Source: Tetrapyrgos nigripes (lineage: Eukaryota; Basidiomycota; Agaricomycetes; Agaricales; Campanellaceae). Taken from it: a DNA stretch of 64,000 bases. A program made the translations under genes and the position numbers. Of the stretch, positions 1-11,299 are shown piece after piece (the first letter of the stretch is position 1; the number at the start of each line of letters is the position of its first letter). The DNA lies in the NCBI GenBank assembly GCA_013368315.1, contig JAACJM010000052.1, forward strand, positions 1-64,000, written 5' to 3'. The notes beneath the pieces were generated by a model. It saw only the letters and a program-made list of their open reading frames with translations, searched no databases and was not told the origin of the DNA.

Positions 1-197
1 CTTGGTAAGAATCGCGTCTCATCTGGCAGCAACCAAGGAATACATAGAGCGTTTGGTCCTATTGAATCATTCCTAGTCGACTACATTAGTGTTTGAAGCC
101 CTACGGTATCTCGTCAGTATCAGGTAAGTTCAAGAGACGTTCAGTATACGCACTATTCACTACTAGTACAAAAGAGATCGCTCCTTACTTTCCGAGT

Positions 198-922
198 TCA
201 AACAATTTGTTTCACCTATAAGCTTGTCAGTCCCGTTTCGACCAAGACATCTAGAGTGCTGTACTCACCTTTCCATCATGAACATCATAGATCCATCCAG
301 TCACCACTGTCTCCTTCAAAACCAGGGGATTCTCCTTCAAAAACTTGATATCGTCCTTCACACTTTGCTCCAAATCAGAAAATGCCAAAAAGTCGGTCTT
401 GTCCACAGCTTCAGCGATTTGTGAAGCAACTTCAGGGGCCGCGTCTTTCTTGACTATGTCGCGTAACTGTTGGTTTGAGAAGGTCAACATCCCACATCCG
501 GTGTGGTGAAATACTGCGATCTCGCGAGTACCCAAGAGACGTTGGGAAATGACTATGCTGCGAATAACGTCCTGGCTAGACAACGAATTGAGGAGAAGAA
601 TTACAGGGTTCTCTGGGACGCGACTCACACACAACCTCCGGCATTCCGAACAACATGAGCATCGCCAAGGTTGAGACCAATGGAGGCGAAAGCGCTACAC
701 GGCGAATAAGAATGGGATGACTTTGAAAAAGGCACTGACATACTCGATACGGGCATCCATGCAAGTCACTGAGGTTATTTTCGGTGTCAGAGATAAATCC
801 GATGCTGAGAAGTCTGACGCACCAATAAGCAACTTTTTGGCTGGCGGGATTGGCAGATCCGGGCGGTCGAACTTCTCGACATACTTCTGGTTGTTTTCAA
901 CGAACTGCTGGTGAGCGGACAT
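198..922 (-). CDS. Beta-carbonic anhydrase, small fungal type
   Basis: Interconverts CO2 and bicarbonate with a zinc cofactor. Five exons splice to about 170 residues. The start is the ATG of MSAHQQFVENN at 922; nothing upstream looks coding. After the first intron the protein reads VTCMDARI, giving the zinc ligand Cys and the Asp/Arg dyad. Then come NLGDAHVVRNAGG and HHTGCGM with the second zinc His and Cys. The end is rebuilt from a last mini-exon, V-K-Q-I-V-stop, joined after DVHDGK. The compact length and the spacing of the two motifs fit the small beta-class enzymes of fungi and mycobacteria rather than the longer yeast Nce103 type. No targeting peptide is visible, so a cytosolic location is inferred. 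All metal ligands are intact. Confidence 0.88.
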
Positions 923-2180
923 GGCGAGAGAATGCTTCAAGCTCGAGACACGGGAGCAGCTTTATAAAGCTGAAGAACTGCTTCCACCTGACATTGCGAC
1001 ATTTGTCGTGCCAAAGGCAACCAAGACATTTTGTTCTTCACAAACCAGGCAGACGATCATGATGGTAGTCTTAGATCCAGACACTGCGGCCATTGATCAT
1101 GACACATTTGCACGTTGAGAAACGTTAAGTGAATTGGATGAATATAACTTACATATCTTCAGCCAATTTGCACACTGCAAATCGTTTGTGAATCAATTTC
1201 GAAGGCCTCATGGGCAATTCCGATTGGCTGGAAACTTGTTTGTAACCAATACGCACGGCGTGAATATTGGAATGAGATTAGTTATCTTGCTTGGCGTTTC
1301 CACAACGTTACGAGGCCGAAGAATGGGCAGGCTGAGTTGTTTACACTGCGTCGGTGACTGCGATTCTCCATGTCGCTATGTCTATATTGTCCCGATTTTC
1401 CCCGCCCGTCTGATTCCGAAGTCCTGCAATCATCACATCATCGGGTCGACTTTTCCGTTTCATCCTGCTCCTGAGGGTACCGAGTCAAACTCTGCCTTAG
1501 TCTGCCTAGGGGACCGGTCGGCTTTTTCGCCGGGTTGACTTTTCCGTTTTCGACCGATACATCATACAGGGCTCTACCGAGGCGTCAACCTGCTCTATTT
1601 CTTTTTTTTTTTCATACCACCATGAAACTTGCTCGCACACATCTTGTTTATCGCAGTACTTTTTTAACCTTGGTTTTGTGCGCACTTGACAATGAACACT
1701 TCGACCGCAACACCCCCGCTTTGGCCACATTTTCTGTGTTTGCTCCTTTTTCTTTTGTATCTATCACAGCCCAATGCTAAACGAAGATAACGGCTGACCC
1801 GAAGTACTTCAGCAGAGCTCTTGAACTCAGGGAAAGGACGTAAATTCGTTCTCACTCCGCCGACACCAGGAGCGTCTTTGGGTATTGCGGTATTTCTACA
1901 GGTCTCATCGTTGCGTCCCATGTCTTATTCTTAACCCCGGAAAACACTTCGGCTGGACTGGCTGCAAAAGGGCCGAGCTCCTACTCTCTGGCCGAGAACA
2001 CCAATCGACGTCGAGCTTCTTCTGCTTCGTGTTCAAGAAAGCCGGTTTTGTTGCATATGGATATCGCAACGGCATACTTTGCTTTTCTTTGCCAGCTGGA
2101 AGTCAGATATGAGTAATCCTGAAGAGCGTGACTACGCTAACAATCGCACTAATTTTCTTCGCCAGTGACACTGACTGAGG
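923..2180. other. Intergenic stretch with no supported gene
   Basis: About 1.25 kb between the carbonic anhydrase start and the small hypothetical gene. Only short open frames without motifs or consistent splice signals are seen. A short piece near 2112-2180 could hold an upstream exon of the following gene, but no continuous model could be made. Confidence 0.5.
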
Positions 2181-2563
2181 ATGAATGGGAAGAATTACAA
2201 CAGATGGAGTCTGCATCACAAACTTGACATTGATCATTATTTGAAAGCTACGGACCCTGGTAAGTTCCCCCGTCGTTTGATCATCGAAATGCTCGACTAA
2301 TCAATCATTCGTGAGTCCCAGTTTACGACGGTCGGCCAGGGAAAGGCAACCGTAAAAAGGTTTTCAATTTACTCCTGAGGCCTGAGGATTGGAAAAGCAT
2401 ATCGTCGCTTCCATTGTATGCAGAAGAGATTCCAGCTGGCTCTGTCTGTTCGGTTGGCTATACAGCTGGGTACTACACCGGCAGTGGAGAGGCCACGCTT
2501 GCGTGGAATCTAAAATTCGTAATCCTCTTATCTGACCCAGTGAAGAAAGAGAAGGCAATGTAA
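2181..2563 (+). CDS. Small hypothetical protein, two exons
   Basis: I do not recognise this protein. Two exons joined by a canonical intron (donor gtaagt near 2261, acceptor ccag near 2322) read as one open frame of about 100 residues. Exon 2 carries a well-formed segment, KVFNLLLRPEDWKSI, followed by a glycine/tyrosine-rich stretch (GYTAGYYTGSG), and ends at TAA 2561-2563. No signal peptide or membrane segment is visible. The start is uncertain. A different frame just upstream also reads sensibly (LTEDEWEELQQMESAS) and would enter the same region one base out of phase. The locus may therefore have a further 5' exon or a frameshift. It could be a decaying gene. It ends about 375 bp before TIM22 on the same strand. 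Confidence 0.35.
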
Positions 2564-2938
2564 TTTATTAGTTAGGGGTCTACATTTACTAGTACTTTTT
2601 TGGACGGTGGATAGAAAAGAAGTTCAATAAAATGTAATGTGTATTTTAGCAGTTTAGTGAGCTCCGGCCTCGTACTCGGCGCTGGCGCACAAAGCCTACA
2701 CCACTTTTATGCAAACAGTTTGATGTCCGCAGTGAGAGAAGCGCGTAGAACAAATAACAGGACATACAGAGTCACTTCATTACAAGTCAAAGAGGCAAAG
2801 CGACTCAAGGCTATAGCAAATGATGCCATTGTCAACGTTGAAGTTTTTGAAGATTGAAGGGCGGCGGAGAAGCCTTTGCCAAATACGGTACAACATGTTC
2901 TCGGTCGAAAATTTGCCTCATCTCCCGACGACAGGTCA

Positions 2939-3664
2939 ATGAACGGGTCCAACTTTCCAGGCCTGGTCCCTCTGTTTCCTGCAGGCAAGGAACCTTTGCC
3001 TCCAGGCGTCTCTGAAGATGAACGCGACGCATTCAATCAGATGCAAAAGACAGAAAAGTTCATGACAATGGGCTCAGAATCATGCGCCTTCAAGACAGTA
3101 CTAGCTGGTGGTGGTGGTGAGTGTATAACCTCTTCTACAATCTGACAGACTCAAACTAGTCTTGCAGGATTCGCTATTGGAGCTTTCTTCTCTCTTATGT
3201 CGGCCTCGTTTGCTTATGAGGATCCGTTAATTCGTCAGCAACACGCAACGCTCAAGACCACTCAGAAGGCAAGAGAAGTATTTCGAGAAATGGGTCGCGG
3301 CATGTGGAGCAGTGGTAAAGGATTCGGGAAAGTCGGAGCTTTATTTGCGGGCATCGAGTGTATAATAGAGTCGGTGAGTATCGTCTGTCTCTTCGGATGC
3401 CTTCACATTAACATCGAGTTTTTCTTTACCAGTACAGGGCAAAAAATGATATATACAACTCTGTAGCATCCGGCTTTTTGGCAGGCGGCATTCTCGCTCG
3501 AAATTCTGGTCCTAAAGCTGCTTTTGGTGGTGGTTTAGCTTTCGCGGCGTTTTCAGCTGCCATTGACTCGTTTTTGCGACGAGAGACTCCAGAGTACGTG
3601 CTTGTCAATCCTGACTTTGTGTTCTTGAAATTAAACATCGTGTATCTTGTTCAGCGAAGATTAG
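2939..3664 (+). CDS. TIM22: Mitochondrial import inner membrane translocase subunit TIM22
   Basis: Channel-forming subunit of the TIM22 complex, which inserts carrier proteins into the mitochondrial inner membrane. Four exons give about 175 residues. Visible family features in order are: an N-terminal segment [17 protein letters not shown]; a first membrane segment after KTVLAGGG ([20 protein letters not shown]); the conserved [39 protein letters not shown]; and the last membrane segment [18 protein letters not shown]. The C-terminus RRETPDED is recovered only by splicing a final exon (acceptor ttcag at 3654) that ends in TAG 3662-3664. The start is the ATG at 2939, because the same frame upstream contains no other ATG. 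Length and motif order match fungal TIM22. Confidence 0.93.
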
Positions 3665-4181
3665 AGGCTAGAGCTCCGATGTTTCCTTGCTATCTGGATA
3701 TCATTTACATTGTATCATATAATTGCGCACCTACCATATACTCAACTCAGCTCTTACACCCCAGGCTAGACCCGAGAGCAAGCATTGAGGTGCTTCGCTG
3801 GAGCGACAGCTAGCGTGCATTAGTTTTTTGACTAGCCATCCCATCCACTCACAATATCGTTCATGACCGATTTTGCAGCCATCTCCTGTTGTGATAGCTA
3901 AAGTGTACCTTTAGTGGTGACCCTGCGAGCGCTACACCATCTCAAGTTCTCAGCTCTTTTTAAATCCGTCTTTTTCTCAATAGCAGGGCGAATCATTCAG
4001 AAGTTGTGCAGCCTATGGCACTCTGGAAGCATTACAGAATCTATTATCCGAATGTTGAGGGAGGAATCCAAAGATATTTGGTCCTTCCATTCTTTCCGAC
4101 TCGACTAACTATTACATTATGTTTCAGACAGCCTACACACATCTACCGATCTTGAGATGGTTGTATACACCGATTCGGGCG
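3665..4181. other. Intergenic, no feature seen
   Basis: About 0.5 kb between the convergent ends of TIM22 and the first small secreted protein. No coding frame with plausible splicing and no repeat was found. Confidence 0.5.
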
Positions 4182-4813
4182 TCACGGACATGGATGGCAA
4201 TGATAACCGTTGCTGTCTATGGTGCATACGGTGCACCTTTTATCCTGTCAAAAGTTTTGGGCGACGTAAGTCAAGGTATGTACACTCCGAACTCATGAAT
4301 CGGTACTCACGTTGCTGTCCTCCATTTTAGCAGCTCGACGATCATTGAAAACTGTAGGCTGCGCTGGTGCTGGACTGAAGAAAGAGTCAGATGTAGTCAA
4401 GGACGGTCCACATGTATACATACCTCTGGCCTTCATCGAAGACGGTCGGTCCTGGGACAACTTGACAAGGAATGAAAGTCGTGCAATTGCCGTGGCTGTC
4501 GAGCTTGCACCTGCCACAATCGTTGATATTTACGGTCACGCTTCTGTTTCTCAGCTTGGCAGCTCGACGGCGATGATTGAAGCTTGTAGGCGTTGGTGGT
4601 GGACTAGGGAAAGCGGCCGGGCATGCATCAGAAATGTATTTTGGGACGGTGCGTATACTACCAAATGCACACGTACATTTGTCCATTGTCCTGCAATGAG
4701 GCTGGGGTCGTTTCGGGACCTTGCCCAGGCGTACGACCCGACACTCCAATGCTAGCACTGGAGAAGAGGATAGAGAGAAGAAGGAGAGACAGAAGCTTGG
4801 ATGGTAGAAACAT
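4182..4813 (-). CDS. Small secreted Cys-motif protein A (new family, duplicated module)
   Basis: Function unknown. Four exons (4677-4813, 4424-4603, 4311-4374, 4182-4244) give 147 residues with no frame break. The N-terminus MFLPSKLLSLLLLSILFSS is a clear signal peptide. The body contains two related modules. The first is PPPTPTSFNHRRRAAK followed by CGRCKLDSHGNCTTFIPC. The second is PAPAQPTVFNDRRAAK followed by the last exon DKRCTVCTIDSNGYHCHPCP and stop. Introns 1 and 2 are phase 2 and intron 3 is phase 0. The neighbour at 5691-6119 and the gene at 38439-39059 share the signal peptide, intron phases and final Cys motif. The 64-nt third exon has the same length as exon 2 of the neighbour. 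Secretion is inferred; the cysteines could form disulfides or bind metal. Confidence 0.72.
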
Positions 4814-4845
4814 GTTTGATACCAACTTGGACTGGCTACTCTAGA

Positions 4846-4852
4846 TTTTATA
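4846..4852 (-). promoter_or_regulatory. TATA-like box of secreted protein A
   Basis: TATAAAA on the minus strand, 33-39 bases upstream of the ATG at 4813. Such a short spacing would imply a very short 5' leader, so its role is inferred. Confidence 0.4.
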
Positions 4853-5591
4853 GGTTCAGGTGGTGCAATGTGCCTCACATATCGAGGACTTGAGAGCAAC
4901 CGCTTGATCCCTTTGGTTGCAGAGCTTCACTGATTTATGAGCTCTTTCCATGGCCACAGTCCATCTTCACGAAGACTCGTTCAGAAAATTATAAATAAAT
5001 AAAAGCATCCTACATAGTAATGAGTTGGGGACGCCGTTCGACAGCTACCACCGGACTCGTCCGACTCGTGGTTACCTACCAAGGCGGTTTTCACATAACA
5101 AGCATAGCACTTCACACTTCTTCCGTGACTTCTGATGAAATTTGCAGAAAAGATGGTTTCTCTAGTAGCAGCGTAGACTGATTCAGACGGAGGTTTTCAA
5201 GAAGTATCAAGATCCTTTTAGCACAGGATGCCACAACGGTCCAGGATTATCCTAGAATCTCATGTTCCCATTCATGGCTCATGCAGCTAGAACAGGAAAG
5301 CAGAACAAGTGACGAGGGTAGCCAGGACTTGGAATGAGGTGACGCGACAATCTGAACCGTGACGATGACCAGCGGCATCGTTTCGCGAAGTCTTGATTTT
5401 CGTTTGTGGCCACGACTACTAATGAGCCCTGCTGATGGAATTGATGCCACTTTGTAGGATAAGATTATTTACCTGGCAGATCTGATGAGATCTTCCCTTC
5501 CGGGCGATTTGCTCGACAAGGCAGACGTTTATAGAAGGCACTGGCTTATTTACAGACTTGACTAGATACTACATTGTGCCCCAGAGACAAC

Positions 5592-5669
5592 ATCTACAGA
5601 CGCTACTGTTTACACAGATAATGAGAATTTGAATCTACAGACGCTACTGTTTACACAGATAATGAGAAT
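5592..5669. repeat. Tandem direct repeat, 41-bp period
   Basis: A 37-bp block starting ATCTACAGACGCTACTG occurs at 5592-5628 and again identically at 5633-5669. It lies just downstream of the stop codon of secreted protein B, in its presumed 3' region. Confidence 0.85.
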
Positions 5670-5690
5670 GTTGACTACACATCTACATCG

Positions 5691-6119
5691 TCAGGCGTCG
5701 TCAGGCGAATCGGCAGTGGTCGGGGCTGGGGCGGCATCGAAGCATGGGCGGCAAACTACGCCCTCTGGGTCGCATATGATGCACCTTTCATACTGTAAAA
5801 CATGTACAACGTGAGTCAAGCATAAGATCTGACCAAAGCCAAAAACTCATGCAAGAATGCTCACGTTTTGGTTTGTCATACCAACGTCAGGACGAAATTT
5901 GAGATCTGCAGGGTTCGCTGCTGCTGGTCTAATAGCCATGAATCGGATTTGAAGACCGTGCACATTCGTGTATACGTACCTCTGGTTTGTGTCGTCCTGA
6001 AGTGAGGTCGGGGTCGCTCCGAGTCCTTGCTCAAGTGCACGACCCGTCACTCCAATAGTAGCACTGGAGAGGAGGCCAGAGAGAAAAAGGATAGACAAAA
6101 GCTTGAACGGCAGGAACAT
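5691..6119 (-). CDS. Small secreted Cys-motif protein B (new family)
   Basis: Paralogue of gene A, on the same strand about 0.9 kb away. Three exons (5980-6119, 5865-5928, 5691-5792) give 101 residues. The signal peptide MFLPFKLLSILFLSGLLSS differs from that of A at only a few positions. It is followed by a Thr/Gln-rich stretch, then RPAAANPADLKFRPDV in exon 2. The last exon begins YERCIICDPEGVVCRPC and ends in a Pro/Thr/Asp-rich tail. Intron 1 is phase 2 and intron 2 is phase 0, as in the other members. Compared with A it lacks one module, so A may have gained an internal duplication or B lost one. The only firm functional inference is secretion of a small protein with a C-terminal four-cysteine motif. 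Confidence 0.7.
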
Positions 6120-7373
6120 GTTTGATGCAGAGTTGGATCAGATATTCTGCGTTTTGTAGCCTTGAAGCGCAGTGCAGCGCATATATCCAGGACTTGAAGT
6201 AACAGCTTAAGCCTCGCGGTTGCAGATGAGCTTCGCCGTCGAGCTGCCTGTAACCTCACATCGCAGAGTTCTCCAGATATCCAGGGATTCTTGGTGATGA
6301 GCCATGGACGCTGTTCGACACTGCGGCACTTACGTTAAAGTTGACTGACTCATAATTATCCAGCACGTCGATTGGCCAGTATAGGATATCGAATAGAAAT
6401 ACTCGAGCCATCTTCTCCCGCATTCCATCCGAGTAAAGATGGTTATTCTGGCGGGCACATAACATCGGAAGTAATAAGATCCTAGTAGGAGTGTGCGAAG
6501 GATAAATGCAGCTGTCACCTGCAAAGCTTGCATATTACTAGTGGCACAAATACGTATAGTCGGTGTGGAACGATTAAACGCATTCTTCACCTGCAGATGC
6601 AAGCTCAAAATCAAAAAAAAAAAAAGTCTCGGGAATGAAGGTAGATTCCAGACAGCACCCTGAGCATGCTTTCCCTGTAGTTTTGCGCAATTACCCTGGG
6701 TCTTGAAAGTGGAGATGGTCAAGGCTCTGTACGTAGCATTTCTGATAAAAGTCCCAAGATTGTCAGCCTGTATGATACCGACAGGATGATAGTACGTACC
6801 AAAACACACAATCAAACCCTAAAGTGCCTATAAAAATGCTGCTCATATGACAACACGAGCATCAGATGTGAGCGTTTAACCAGAAGACGGGCTTTGCACT
6901 CTGTTCGCCATAGCATCCAGCGCTCTCGTAAGTGACCAGATGGTAGTAAAGGAATGACGGCAGGGTCTCGAATGGGATGGGCAACGCTCCAGATGGTTTG
7001 GGGGCCTTCCACTTGAAGAGGATCCGGAAGAGATGTTGGTTGTACGAGTGTTTCTTCCCACGGCGCTCTTACCCTCTTTCAGGACTCGACATATCTTTGT
7101 TAGCCTTTGAACTGCAGACCAAATTGCTCCTCTCAATAGGCCCGGAGCTGTTATCTCACCTGCCACATCAATCTCTCCTAGTAACAGAATACCTTCTGCG
7201 GCCGAGTCAGTATTGAACGCACCAAAATTATCGATGGCTGATGGCGAATGATGGCACTGTCTCCCGTTTCGCCTTGCACTTCTTCCCAATCCTGTACATT
7301 GAATCGTTTCGGGTTCTTTCGCTTGATATATATAAGCTGCAGAGCGTTTCAGAACTTCACTGAACTCTCAGAG
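6120..7373. other. Intergenic, no convincing gene
   Basis: About 1.25 kb separating the divergent secreted protein B and membrane protein genes. Long open frames occur on the minus strand (6330-6815, 6876-7289), but none shows a recognisable motif, hydrophobic signal or coherent splicing. A run of A near 6614-6625 is present. Confidence 0.45.
7327..7335 (+). promoter_or_regulatory. TATA box of membrane protein
   Basis: TATATATAA 39-47 bases upstream of the ATG at 7374. The paralogue on the other strand has TATATATA at a comparable place (37462-37469), which supports a conserved core promoter. Confidence 0.5.
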
Positions 7374-8914
7374 ATGGGGTTGGCCATCTCGGGGTCCAAA
7401 GTATTCTCAGTGCAGGTTGCGCTGTTGGCACCAATTATCTCTCTAACGGTGAGGATATAAGGGCTATTCTCTTGGATATCTTCGTGAACTGATGTGATCA
7501 AATCAGTTGGCTGCAGCCATTTTCGGTGAGTAGCAACATCATTGGTCTCAGCTAAGCCAAATATAAAGTTCTCAATACGACAGGTTTTTACGTCCTGCTC
7601 TTCGGACTCTCGACGTACTTCCTCTGCAAAAACAAGCAGATTGTTCGCAGAAGACTGCACCTTACTTGGACGACTTTTCTTTTCTTGATTTCAACCTTTG
7701 GTGCGCTGATAAATGCATCTAGTGGCATCATGGATGCAGTTGTGATGTACACGGCGGTCAGCACTCAGGATTTCACTCAGTTTATAAAACACAGCTCTAG
7801 CGATCGAACTCAAGAAATCATCTCGTACGTTTTTTCCAACATTCGTACATCAGCATCGAAATGTTCTAACTGATTTCATAGTGGATTAACTTACTCCACT
7901 CTCATTGCCGTCAAGTAAGCAAGTTTCTAGCAATAATTTATATCGAATTAATGACGCTATGGAACAGCTTGGTCGCTGATGCTGTCCTCGTGAGTAGAGA
8001 CCTAAAGCTCATGATACGCAACTCTCTTAAGCTGACCAACTTTCAATCCACAGATTAATCGATGCTACCTTGTTTGGGGACGCAAAATATCCGTTATTGT
8101 TCTACCCATCCTTGCAGCGTTTGGTGTCAATTGTACGACTTCACTCTATTCTCGCGAGGTGTCCATGCTGATTACATTTCAGCTATTGGCCTTATGGCAG
8201 ACATCATGACGACTCAAGGCCAGAATGATACCAGTGAAGCCAACTTCCAATTGTTCTTGACAGGCATCAACTATCGACTCACATTCTACTATGCGAATGC
8301 AGTCGTGAACTTCGTCGTGACCATGCTGATTGGTGGGTGTCGATATTCACTGTTATTGCAGCTGCTCAGTGAGGCTTTTGGAAAAGCCGGCCGCATCTGG
8401 TGGGTGGGACGGCGGACGATGAGGTATTCCACGTACTGGGGACGGATCATCAACGACAAATATAAGGCAATCTTTGCGATCTCGTACATATTCCATTCAC
8501 CTTTATCATTTTCTGGTTTATTGAGGCATTTCATCAGGCTTGAATGCGGGGTCATTTACCCGATTTCACTTGTGGCCCACGCTGCTGTGGAGGGAAACGT
8601 TGACAAAATCAGCATACCTGTTAATCTTACACCGACAGTCATTCAGCTAGCTGTAAGTAATTCATAATTCAACTAGTTTACTGCTTCTTGACTCACTAGC
8701 GCTAACCCAGGGCGTGGTACCAACACTGATTCTTGTGACCGTTTTCCTCGGGAAAAGTATCAGCGAAAAGTTGCTCGACTTGCAGAATATAGAAACCACC
8801 CTGCAGAACAATGGTCTACAGGCTCTTGAAAGTGTTGGCAGTACCACTTCGGAGGTCGATTCGAATAGAAATTCAAACATCGTCTTCTCTTCATTGACAG
8901 GCAAGCGGAGGTAG
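7374..8914 (+). CDS. Agaricomycete multi-pass membrane protein (RCY-x2-WG type), copy 1
   Basis: Function unknown. Nine or so exons splice to a hydrophobic protein with about seven membrane segments. Visible landmarks are: MGLAISGSKVFSVQVALLAP at the start (ATG 7374); a first membrane span with FYVLLFGLSTYFLCKN; WTTFLFLISTFGALINASSG; the loop motif NRCYLVWGRK at an exon start; FYYANAVVNFVVTMLI joined to AGRIWWVGRR; and the last span VIQLAGVVPTLILVTVFLG. A Ser/Thr/Asn-rich cytoplasmic tail ends at 8914. The LIAGRIWW join needs an intron whose donor is gtgggt near 8332. The RCY-x2-WG and AGRIW motifs are familiar from expanded uncharacterised membrane families of mushrooms. A sensory or receptor role is only a guess from topology. 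A close paralogue lies at 35735-37378 in inverse orientation. Confidence 0.8.
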
Positions 8915-9764
8915 AACGTAGAAGTATCCCATGGTTCGAGCCCGACATTCTATTTCATCGCGTAAACTGGAAGGAGGCTTCCAGTAGGAGTGTTGTGCTG
9001 TAACCTCCAGTAATACCCATTTTCAGTGATTAGTCTGCTGCCGTTCATCTTATCATTGCTTCATACACTAGTACCATTAATTCGTATCGCACTATCTTCT
9101 GTACATATTTATTGAATTTTTTTTAATTTGCGATGCGTGTGTTCTCAAATAATCTGACTTTTCTGTCGAATGAAAGCCTTGAAGCGCCCAGGGAATCATC
9201 CCTCCTGATCTGTAGGCGAGCGATATACATATCTGACTCAATTAGTACTACTTTCAAGTTAGACCTGTTGAAAGTAAATGATGCCAAGGAAAGCTGCATA
9301 AAAAGTTATTATTCAGGAGTGGTCCCAACCTCTCTCAGCACGCCACCGCCGACGACCGTACGCGTAGGCACTGGGAGGGGGAATCGGAGTGTTTTTGCTT
9401 CTTTTTTTCTTCTTTTGAGGTACTGCAGTCGGAACGTACACGGTGCACCTTTAGCTTAGGTGCGGGTTTCGTGTAAGGTCCCCCTAAAGCTTTAAGTCCT
9501 CAAGCACGTTTGGCCAGCGTCTTAGCTGTGAATATTGTGATATATATAGTATCACTCCCCATATTCCAACCTCCACTATACACGCAAAAATATGAAGTTT
9601 TTGTTTTTGCAGAATGAATTGCAAAGGCCTCAGATCGTGGATCGTTGATCGAGTGGGCAGCCAGGGCACTGGCACATATTTATAAACGGTCCACATCCCT
9701 CCTCATTCATCTCTCAACCCCACTTCGCTCCATCCCGCCCGTTCATCTCCTGCTCTGATTCACG
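8915..9764. other. Intergenic, no feature seen
   Basis: About 0.85 kb of AT-rich DNA downstream of the membrane protein. Open frames here are short and lack motifs. Confidence 0.5.
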
Positions 9765-11206
9765 ATGAGTGTTCTTCAGGACCATGCTGCTCTCCTGAAT
9801 GCCCTTTTTGAATCGCACCAGGCCACCGTTAGAAAATTGAACGAACAGGTGACTGCCATGAGAGACTCTTCTAACCTGATCCATGTTAACCCGCTTTTGT
9901 TTATTATCGCTCAGGCCGCAAGTGAGCGTGCACGAGCTCTCGAGAAGATTGAGTCCTTGAAGAAAGTTATCCACCACCAGGACAGACAAATTGAGTACTT
10001 GCGTGAACTAGTCCAGGTTGGCAAACACCAAGTTTCGTCTATCCATATTTTATGAGCTCACTAACTGATATTTGTATAGGAAAACTCAAAAAATGCTCAG
10101 GGCGGTAAAGTATGCATACGTCTCAGACGTCGTCCGGATCCTGGGTCTCAATATCGCCTAGGAAAATCGTGTATTCCAAAATCCCGCGCCGCTGAAATCT
10201 GGCATGGCGAGTCATATCTGCAGTTGCGTTCGGTCATTCGAACTGATATTTCGCTCTTGTTCAGATGCATCATCATGGACCGGACGTCAATAAGGACATG
10301 AACTCTCCAGGCAAAGTTCCTCTCATTTTCCGAAGCACAGTATCACAGGTCAACAAACAGCTCCTGAACTGTTTATCGTTATACCCGAAGGTACGGGCGG
10401 AGACGAAGTCTCTACCAGGGCCGAAGGATTTGGATGGGAGGATGATCATGAATGCATACGATAACCTTCCATTGAGGTGCATATCGACAGGGTCCTGAAG
10501 GAAAACGGTCAGTGATCTTCCAAGCTTTGCCAATGTGATATCGCGTTAACATCCTGCATAAAGGCGAGACGAAGAGATCTGGATATTTTCCGGGTGCATA
10601 TCTGGATGGCAAAACCAACACGCGGTGGTCCTTTCACTGGCTCCCCAGGAAATCCCTGGAACCGACGGATTGAAACTAGTCTCTAGGTTGCAGCTGATTT
10701 CTGACGGCGACACGGGCCACCTGTTCTTTCAGTCTACTCGTAAGGGATTGTTGCATTACGCAGGTAAATATCGAGCTCGGAAGTTCCACGATCTTACGAA
10801 GGGCGAGTTGTGCAGATATGAAAGCACTCAGCTGGTAAGTCAAAGCTTCCTTGAAATCTTGTCCTCCTTGTTGACAGTTCCGTAATTAAGCATATCAACT
10901 CCCTCATCAATGTTTCATACCCTGCAACTCACACTCCCATAGCTCATCGGATTCTCAGAGAGATGATTAAGGATGGTAAACTGGGGCTGGAAGCGATGGG
11001 ACTTGCAATGCATAGGATTTGATGGAGATCTCTACGAAAGGATGTCTGCGTATCTGATGGAACAGGCAAACACTGCGTCCTCGAGCTCAGCAAAGCACGC
11101 CGGTGAAGATTCTGACGATGGCAGAGCTTCGAAGCGCTGCAAACAAGAGTGGGAGGAGTCCGACTACCTAGCAGATGGAATTGAGGATCGTTGCCGTCTT
11201 GTAACG
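9765..11206 (+). pseudogene. Damaged gene for a coiled-coil protein, probably truncated by a repeat
   Basis: Not recognised. The first exon (ATG 9765) is well formed: MSVLQDHAALLNALFESHQ, then a heptad-like helical stretch ending KVIHHQDRQIEYLRELVQ, with a possible intron at 10016. A second short exon and an exon at 10265-10498 (KVPLIFRSTVSQVNKQLL) can be joined. After that, coding-like pieces lie in different frames: DGLKLVSRLQLISDGDTGHL near 10650, AHRILREMIKDGKLGLEAMG near 10945, and a charged tail GEDSDDGRASKRCKQEWEES near 11103. The last two abut with a one-base frame difference and no intron. The frame then runs directly into the left arm of an inverted repeat at 11212. Either the model misses introns or the gene is broken. 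Confidence 0.4.
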
Positions 11207-11211
11207 GTTCG

Positions 11212-11266
11212 TTACTCCATATATAGCGCCTGCGACGGTATTCACACGTATTACCGAATATTGTGG

Positions 11267-11299
<33 letters not shown>

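Larger units (their letters stand above)
4814..5690. other. Intergenic region between the tandem secreted-protein genes
   Basis: About 0.9 kb. It holds a short tandem repeat near 5592-5669 and stretches resembling the region upstream of gene B (for example the sequence around 5024-5045 against 6302-6320). This suggests that the duplication which made the gene pair included upstream DNA. No separate gene is seen. Confidence 0.45.

Noticed and set aside
6876..7289. 137-codon minus-strand frame upstream of the membrane protein
   Set aside because: No domain, and it overlaps the promoter of the plus-strand gene.
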